Origin: Aurelia coerulea
Lineage: Eukaryota; Cnidaria; Scyphozoa; Semaeostomeae; Ulmaridae
NCBI GenBank assembly: GCA_039566865.1
Contig: CM076944.1
Span: 21,722,501-21,786,500, forward strand
Length of the DNA: 64,000 nt
Reading direction: 5' to 3'
Of the stretch, positions 41,501-50,500 are shown piece by piece. The notes beneath the pieces are model-generated. The model worked only from the letters and a program-made list of their open reading frames with translations. It was not told the DNA's origin and did not search any database. How positions within the stretch are numbered: the first letter of the stretch is position 1; the number at the start of each line of letters is the position of its first letter. A program made the translations under genes and the position numbers.

Positions 41501-44500
41501 TCGGAAGGGACCTTGAACTAAGTGTCCACTAGGGGTCCCATGCCTGAATGCAGCATGCATAGTGAGATAAATCACTGAAATAAAATACTGAGTGAATGAT
41601 GAATGAAAAAACGAATGAATGAATGAATGAAAGAATGAAATAATGAAAGAATGAATGAATGAATGAATGAATGAATGAATGAATGAATGAATGAATGAAT
41701 GAATGAAAACTCAAAATTGTTATGGTCATGATCTCCAAGTTCTTATAAAATTGTTACAACTAGCGAGCATAGGAATCATTCGTCGTACATAGCCGCTTGC
41801 TCGTGGCCCATGGTCGAAACCGCCAAAGCCTCATCTTCACGGACCAATCAGACGGCTAAAAAGCGAGGGAGACAAAAGAAACCCGTGAAGATTTTCCTAA
41901 ATTTACCTACCTTCATAAAACGGAACCAGGACAAAAAACTGCTTGAGATTTCCCGAATTTCTTTAAAGCAATCTACTCTCCAGATGTTTGGGAGTAAAAG
42001 TTTGGATGCCGGTTAAAATATCTCCAGGATTGGTGGAGTTATGGCCACAAACAAACCGACAAGGCACTGAACCTTGAACAATAGAGATTCTGGCCGGGAG
42101 ACAATAGTAATAACAATAGTGATTGTTGTAAGAACGACCCGAAAACCCCACAATCTGTGTTTTCAATTGTTCTTGCTATTGTCTTTCGCTAAATTTTCTT
42201 TTATTGAAGATTCAATGCCCCTACGGTTTCTATGTGAATTGAAAAAGTCTACAAAGGCATGTTCGCGCATTTCAAGTCATGTGGCAATACTCTAGGGGAG
42301 TTTCTGTATTGTACTACTTTTTACATTCATGGCAAAAGTTTGCTCGTTGCGAAATAACTTGAAAAATTCAAAAGAGGTTTTATCAAGAGGCTTTATCACA
42401 TGACTTGAAGTGGCGTAAACAGGTCTCGACAAGCCTTCGCCGATTTTGTCTATTGGAGAGGCAATAACTCCGCCAATCCTGAAGATATTTTAACCGGCAT
42501 CCAAACTTGTACTCCCAAACATCTGGAGAGTAGATTGCTTTAAAAAAATTCGGGAAATCTCAAGCAGTTTTTTGTCCTGGTTGCGTTTTATGAAGGTAGG
42601 TGAAATTTAGGAAAATCTTCACGGGTTTCTTTTGTCTCCTTCGCTTTTTAGCCGTCTGATTGGTCCGTGAAAATGAGTCTTTGGCGGTATCGACCATGGG
42701 CCACGAGCAATCGTCTATGTACGACGAATGATTCCTATGCTCAACTAGCGTAGCTTCCGAATCTTTTCAGAGGTTGGTGTAAAATGGCTTGAGAGAAACA
42801 CTAACTACCTTGCTATAATTCCACCGTTGGAATTTTAGAAATCTTTAATATTTTTAAACATTACAGAGTGTTGTTTGTGTAACCAGAAGAGTTAAAGCCT
42901 TTTACTTGATACCCTATTGCAGGCATTCATAGATTTTATGTTTTCTTTAATATCATTCCATGTTTCCTCGATAGTTTCTGAAATTGCGAGCCTCGAATCC
43001 TGAAAATGCTGAAGTTTTTTTAAAACCATTCATTTCAAGGAAAAAGGTCGCAAAACTTTACGCAAACCTTTTTGAATATTTGGAGTCTCAGCTGTGACAG
43101 CTTTGAAGAACGATTAATTTCCTTCACTCACCTGGGCTGGCATTGGTGGAGGCACTGGGGGTGAATTGTGTTGTTGAGTAATTGGTACAGGTGCAGTGGT
43201 ACTCTGGGTTGATGACGTCACGGTAGTACGTGCCACTTGTGACACTGGGTCATCTTCAGACGCGCCACCATTTGAATGAAAGTACCAAACTCCATTAGGT
43301 GCTACTGTGTAACAATAACCACTTGGATGGATGTAAACGCCTGCTGATGTAACTGGTTCTGAAAAAGAATTGAAATGATCACGACTGGAAAACGGATTCG
43401 CTAACTATAACTTCGCATAGGATCCTCAACAAACGTTCAGTAATGTCACAGGGAACACAAAAAGCAGTCTTGAAAGGTACTAAGGTCCTAAAGCATAACT
43501 TTTAGGCAGAAAGGTCCTATCTTGTCTTTAATTACAGAGTGCCTCGAATACTTATACTCTAAGTTACAGCATGCAGAGAGCAGAAAATCATGAGTTCAGT
43601 TTCCATGTTTATGATATTTTTAAAAGAGAAGGCTTTCACCTAGACTTTAGACATTGTTTTAATGATTTTGACAACGTTAAAGCAAAATGGAGCCAAAATT
43701 CGAGGTTACTTCAAAACCAGAGTCATCTCCTTTCAACACATAGCCTTATAGCTGATAGAACTAAAATGGTTTTAACTGAAAATTTCCACCAAAAAACAAC
43801 TCAAAACCTATTAAAGACAACATCAAAATTAACAACCAGAAAGTGCTTTAAGAAATATTTGTATAAATGAACACCAGTTTGAACTTCAATATGCAGCTTT
43901 TTATTGGCTACTTGAATCTAATTTGCACATTACCATTTGAAAGCAGCTGCAAATGTTTTTTAGCTTCATTCACATACCATAAAAGCTCTATTAGCCCCTG
44001 GGGCTTATTTAATCTCGGACACTCCAGAGCGGGAAGGGGGGCTAAAAAAGAGAGGGGGCTTATTACAGATGGGGTGGCTTATTCATAAAATCAAATGACC
44101 AGGATTTATATGATAGCTTTTCACTTCGTTCACTCCATATTTGGCCGATTCAACATGCATCTTTACGAGTTAAATGCATACATTCGATACAGTTTTATAC
44201 CAAACTATATCAAAATTAACTTGCAAATTTGTTTTGCTAAATAAGCTGAAAATCTTCGGTAGCATCTGATATTTGATACAAATGGGGAGGGGCTCAATAG
44301 AGAGGGGGCCTAGTTTTTGGCTCATAGAGGAGGGGTATGATAACCAGACTGCAACCGCTTCGATTGCACATTATTTTTAACCAATGAGTGCAAGTGTACC
44401 TTCAATTTGATTTCATTGTGCCACAAGGTAGCAATTACTCGTCAGACTCATTAAAACAAAGTGTCAGACTTAACTTGAAGCTTCCTCCATGAAAAAATAT

Positions 44501-47500
44501 CATCAAAGCGTGAGCATTCAAAACAGAGCTCCTCCACAGCAGCAGTATAAACTGAGTAAAATCATTTTGGAATCCTGGCATTGTTTCTTTTCCTTTTTAG
44601 ATTTTTGACCACCCACCAAGCCGATATCTTTTTTCTATTTGTTAAGATTGTTAGCATTACTGAGAAGTTTTAACCCTGAACCCCATACTCCAATATCGAT
44701 ATGAATCTTACCATTGTATTTTCAATAGTTGCGATTCTCGCAACAAAAAGTATTATAAGCGGTTTCTTTTCCTTCGTTGAGAGCATTTAATCCTTGGAGG
44801 TTAGGAAAGATCATCAAAGCAGACGTTGATACAGCCTCGAGGGTTTTACAAGTTCTGAAGCAATCTATTTTGGTTGAAATTTAAACCACACATAAGAGTC
44901 CAATGTAAAGCTGCCAAGTTCATATCTCTTCTTAATCGTAATTATTTCTGGTGTACAAAATCATTTTGCGAGGTGGGAAGCTCGGGAAAAGGACAGATGC
45001 ATTTTCATTGTTGTTTCCTTTCCTGCCTCCTCCCCACCTTGATTTGCGCGCTCACCTTTACATCGTCCATGTCTGGGCTAACAACCATGAACTGTCGTAA
45101 GCCTAAAATAGACACTTAACGCACGGCTCACTGTCGCCAATGCAGTACTCTCCAACAGCTTTCCTATTCCTCTTCGGCTTCTGTGTGTAGAATGGACTCG
45201 TTTCTTGGTGGATAATGTTTATACCAATGTTTGGAGAACAAAGGTATTTTTCTACAAACTATAATTTTTTAGAATCATGAACCTTAAACATGTTTATGCG
45301 ATTGATGAAAAAGCATTATGTGCGATGGGGCAACAAGAAATGCAATTGGAGCAAGCCTTCGTTTCATGAAATAAAATTCCACAATGGCTAATAAACGCAC
45401 CGACAAACTGCAGCTGGTCTACGGAATCAGGAATCTTACAGCTTGGAGGTAAACGTAAGTTCTGTCTGAAGAAGGTCATATGTTTGACATCGTCGTCAAG
45501 AAAAATACATTTGCATCGAATAGTAAAGGGTTAATTCTTGAATTTATTTGATTCTTTGGCAATTTCTTTAAAATTTTGCAAATGTAACATTGATTTCGTG
45601 TGCAAACACATTTGCTCACTACTTACCCTGAATCTGAAACATTTGATACGAAAGATGTTTCGTCTAATGAGTTGATCCACTGATAAATCAATCACAGGAC
45701 TGATCACAGGAAGCCGAGGCGGTTGATTCAACGACAATAAGTTTAAATATAGGTAAATTCAACTTATAGAAATTTAATTGTAATTTAATTGTCCTCCAAT
45801 CTATAGAAATTTAATGGTTGCAAAATTACTGAAAAGGGGCCTAAAGCACTTGATCAAATCGTTAGGACTCTCCTCACACAGAACAATACTCATGGGCGTT
45901 TCACTTCTCTCAAGAGTTATAAGATATAGATTCTCAAACAGATAATGCTATGAATTTTCAAAAGTGGGAACTTTTTTCTGGTTCACCCGGTATATAATAG
46001 TACAGTACATGGACTGAAACTCTTCTTCAAGCCAAATTCAATATACTGCTTTGTCTTCGCTCGCAATCCTCCAGCCAAAGACTAAATTCGTAAGGTAACA
46101 TATCAAAATGTTCAAAATTAATCATGGAATTATACGTTCCAATACTTTGTTTCTTCATCTGCAATGTTTGAAATGCAAAAATCTGCCACTTTTTCGATGC
46201 AATTTTTGTCAAATACGCTTGCACCATCGAACGGTAACAGAGCGATCGAATTTCAAATTTTTTCGTCAGCCAGCGTCGCATCCGTAGAGAAGTGCAACAA
46301 ATAAGACACAGAGGTATTACAATTAACTATTTTAAAGTTTTAAACTTATTATCGTTCAATCAACCGTCTGGGCTTCCTGTGGACTGATCACTTTGTTGTG
46401 CCATTGAAAATGAGTCCTCCAATCATATCATTGATTGAGTCATTGATCAACTGGTAGATTCATTCATTTACTACAAGATCTATTCATTCATTTGAGGCTT
46501 CAGTCATTCATCCATTCATTCACTCACTCATTGAATAGTAATGGGGTGTGGGGAGATCACGAGAAACAGGCAAAACTATTAAACTTCTAAATAAAACGGT
46601 TACAACTGGACTATTTTCGAATTCCAAAGTCAATCGGGGCTTGCTAGCAGAAAACTTTTTTGATTAGGTTTAGATACTTGTGGGAAAAGTAATCATAAAA
46701 TTCCCTAGAGGCTAAGGATTATGAAGCATAATAAGAATTGTGGTGCTGTCAAAACAAAGCATTATCTAGATTCTCTATCCTCGTGTAAATGCCATTTAAC
46801 CCTATCTCACCTGGGCGTTTTGAAGCGGTCAATACCTGAGGGGGGGTGGATTCCACCCCCCCCCCTCTTTTTCTTCGCTGTCGTAGTAGCTACAATCTTT
46901 AGAATTGGTAAATATATATACTTTGATGAAAACAATCAAAATCACATGATTAAATCAAATTATCTCTATTGTTCTCGTTGCTATGACAATAAGAAGATTT
47001 TAAGTTATGATTATCATGATTGTTACCAACATGATTAAAACAATGAAATGAGGCACTAAATTGAAATCTTTTGTTTCAAATTGAGTTGGATATCATCAAA
47101 TACATGTGTAAGTATAATTTTGCATATATTTGGGATTAAAATTTGCAACAATTAAAAAAAAAGTATACAAATTTTGTTGACTACACAGTAAAACATTGGT
47201 TGCCATGGTTACGAGGCTATATTTAGCATCTTGAAATGCTCATCATTCGATACAGTATAGATATAAAGTCAAAGTAGCGGAGTCTTGGCATCCTGCATTG
47301 CATATTCTAGCATAGGCGAATAAAAGTTTGGTTGGGGGGGGGGTGGAATCCACCCCCCCCCAGGTGAGATAGGGTTAAGACAGTTTTAGGCAAAAGTGCA
47401 TCTCTTAGGGATTTTGGCTCCAGGCTACTATTTTTTCTATTTAAATTTATTACAGGATGTATGGCACTATAAATTGATGAAGGAGATTAAAAATCAAAAG

Positions 47501-50500
47501 GCGCTGTACATCGAAAGATAATAGCGACCAAATGAATAGCAAAACAGAGAAAATAAATCCATGGGCTCGCATTTCATCTTAATATTTGATATTAATTAGA
47601 TTGAGTTGATCAACGATGCAATCCAATCCCAATCCGATAAATGAATTTATATTGTTTCTCCCCAGGGACGTAGGAAGCATCTCAAACTTGGAGGGGCACG
47701 ACACTTTAAGGGCACGTTTTTCATTAAGCTAAAGGGGCACTTCCTGAAAATAAAAAGGGCACTTCTTTGTTTATAGCAAAATCTTGGGGGGGGGCACGTG
47801 CCCCCAGTGCCCCCCCGGTTCCTACGTCTCTGTTTCTCCCACAAAGCATGAACAACCTTTCAGTCGAACTACTCCGTGAAACTCTTTCTTGACTTTCGTA
47901 TTCTGGTTAAAATACTAAACATTTCCTCTCAGTTTTTCAAAACTCTGTCACACAGACCAGAGAAAATCAAACGTGGGGACAAAAGTATCCCTGAATGTTT
48001 TATTAATATCAGGGCTAGTTTCGTGTGATATCAATGTGATATCAAACCATCAAAAGATTGAAAGTAAAATTTTGAATGTTTCTTAACTTGAGATGACTTG
48101 CAAAAAGTTACTGCATCTGTAAAAGCTTTATAAGCTAGAATATGCAAAATTCATGTATGACATCTCCAAAGGAAACTGTGAATATTTTTTCAGTGATCTT
48201 TTCTAACTAACTAGTAAAAAGCACCACATTCAGACCAGATAAGCAACTTCTGGAAAATTTTCCCTCCCAGTAGCCAGAACTAATTACAAAAGTAGACTCA
48301 ATAAATTTTGGTGCAAAAATCTGGAAGGATATTCCAAATAATATTAGGAATTCTCATTCAAAAAAGATTTTCGGAAAGCGGTACAAGCAACTTTTACTGC
48401 AGACTTATTAATTATTGAAAACCCATTGGTTTATTATCATAAACTCTCTCCCGGTGCTTTTCTTTATTATTTCTTCTTCCTCCCTCTATACTCAGTCTGC
48501 CTCTATTTTTGTACGTAGTTATATCGTTATTTGTAGCCAAAAAGTATTTCCAATAGAATGATTGTATGATTAGAATTTCTTGTATTAACATAAATGTTAT
48601 TCTTCTATAAACCACGTAATCGAGGGCATATGGCTCGAAAGCTCTACCAGAGTTCTTTCCATGTGTCGTCTTCTGCCCCATTGATTTAGATGCATTACTT
48701 GAATTAGATTGATCCGTTTTCATTATCCGTATCATTTAGCATAATATTATATTGGTTTAACATGTAGCTTTTAGCTGAGAATTTACATGAAATTGAAATT
48801 GAATTCACATCATAATTTACTGGGTATGGCATCGTACAAGGGCCGCCCGCCAACTGTCAATATATTTCATTTTTGTGAGCGTTTCTATTGTTCATTTCTT
48901 GATGCTAGTTTCCCCTTCATGACTAGTCATTGAGGGGTTCAGATGTAACATTTTCAGATTTGTTTTTGATTGTGACATAATGTTCTACAAATCTGGTGAA
49001 AGATTGACTGGCAAGAAAAGCGTTACATCTGTCGGTTCTCACAATATGGCCGCCACTATGGGGTTCTATTCTTTGAGGCTCTACATCAGGTAGCCTTTGG
49101 TAAGGACCGTTTTATTTAAAAATTCAATCGATTTTTGCCCTAAAAACAAGATCGTTGAGCTTTTGCAGGAAATGGATAAGCAATGTTTTGTCAAATTGAT
49201 ACTTTATCCAAAATAAGTCTCCACAATAAATTATCGCAAAAGGCAAAGCTTATTAAGATTTAAGAAATAAAATTACCAAAGTAGGCTTACCATTTGCGGC
49301 TTCCTGGGCTGCATTGAAAACAACACCCTACGAGAAAAACAGATCTTTTATCAAAGGTACTTCTGTAGCATAAAATAAAGTTATTTTCAAAAGTGATCAT
49401 TTTCGTCTTAGGCAAAAAATTCGTCAGAAATTAAAGAATCTTAAGCAGTCTCAAAGAAACTAAAGGTTTTTGCTGCATTTTCTAGCTTTGTCCTTGATAT
49501 CACATTCTATTGCAGACTTAAAAATGTTATGGGAAGTTGCAAAGATTTCTATATAAAATATATAAGATAGATACTTTAAGAGGCAGATGCAAAAAACGGA
49601 AACTTTTCTTAGCACACTGAGGCCTTTCAATCTTATGTTATCATCAGAGTGTGACTAACTAAAACGATCAAGAAACTATATGGGGTGATTATATGGGGTG
49701 ATTATATGGGGTGATTTTATAACTAACATATAGTTTCTTGATCGTTTTAGTTAGTCACACTCTGATGATAACATAAGATTGAAAGGCCTCAGTGTGCTAA
49801 GAAAAGTTTCCGTTTTTTGCATCTGCCTCTTATAGTATCTATCTTAAAATATATAAAATATATAAAAATATATATAAGAACGATATATAATATATAAAAA
49901 GAATATATAAAAAAATATAAAAAAGATATATAAAAAGAAGATATAAATAAAACATTCATTCAGGTGAGGCGCTTGGGGCGCAGGGCATCATTTCGCAACT
50001 CTTTTCCCGCAGTCCTTATGTCGCAAACGTTTATTGTGGTTAGCATATGTAGCATTTAGCATTTAGCGTATAGTGATTAATTCCAAGTATTCTTTTTTCT
50101 TGTTTTACTTTTTGCGTATTGTCCTGTAGTGTTTATTGTTTTGTTATATGTAGACCATGGGGTCGTCACCCCATTCTGCTCCTCATGTTATCGTCCCTGT
50201 AGTGTTGTATAGTTGTATCGTATCAATATGTAGAGTAAGTAGTAACATGCATTGTAAGAATTCATCTGGATATAAAAAAAACACCAACATTAGACCCGGA
50301 ACTGATAAATCAACATTCACTATCTGAAGGAGGATAGTTCGAGAGTTTCTAGCTAGAGGCAAACTCTGAACAAAGATTTTGCAAAATTTATCCAAACTTT
50401 TCACACTACCTAATTTACCCAAAACTTACTCATTTTACCCCCAGTAGACCCTACTGAAAACAACTCGCCCATGTTCCCAGATTTATCATTGGCCAGTTTT

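Noticed and set aside
41529..41738. FIHS-repeat protein
   Set aside because: Translation of the (GAAT)n microsatellite.
45620..45680. Minus-strand frame LPVISPVIDLSVDQLIRR followed by a good gtaagt donor, a possible extra boule exon
   Set aside because: The exons at 49291 and 43358 already join in a split Glu codon, and this frame lacks a convincing acceptor in phase. Kept out unless transcripts support it.
46800..47038. Frame over the left half of the TTAA MITE
   Set aside because: Runs through terminal repeats and the G/C tract; no transposase motif.
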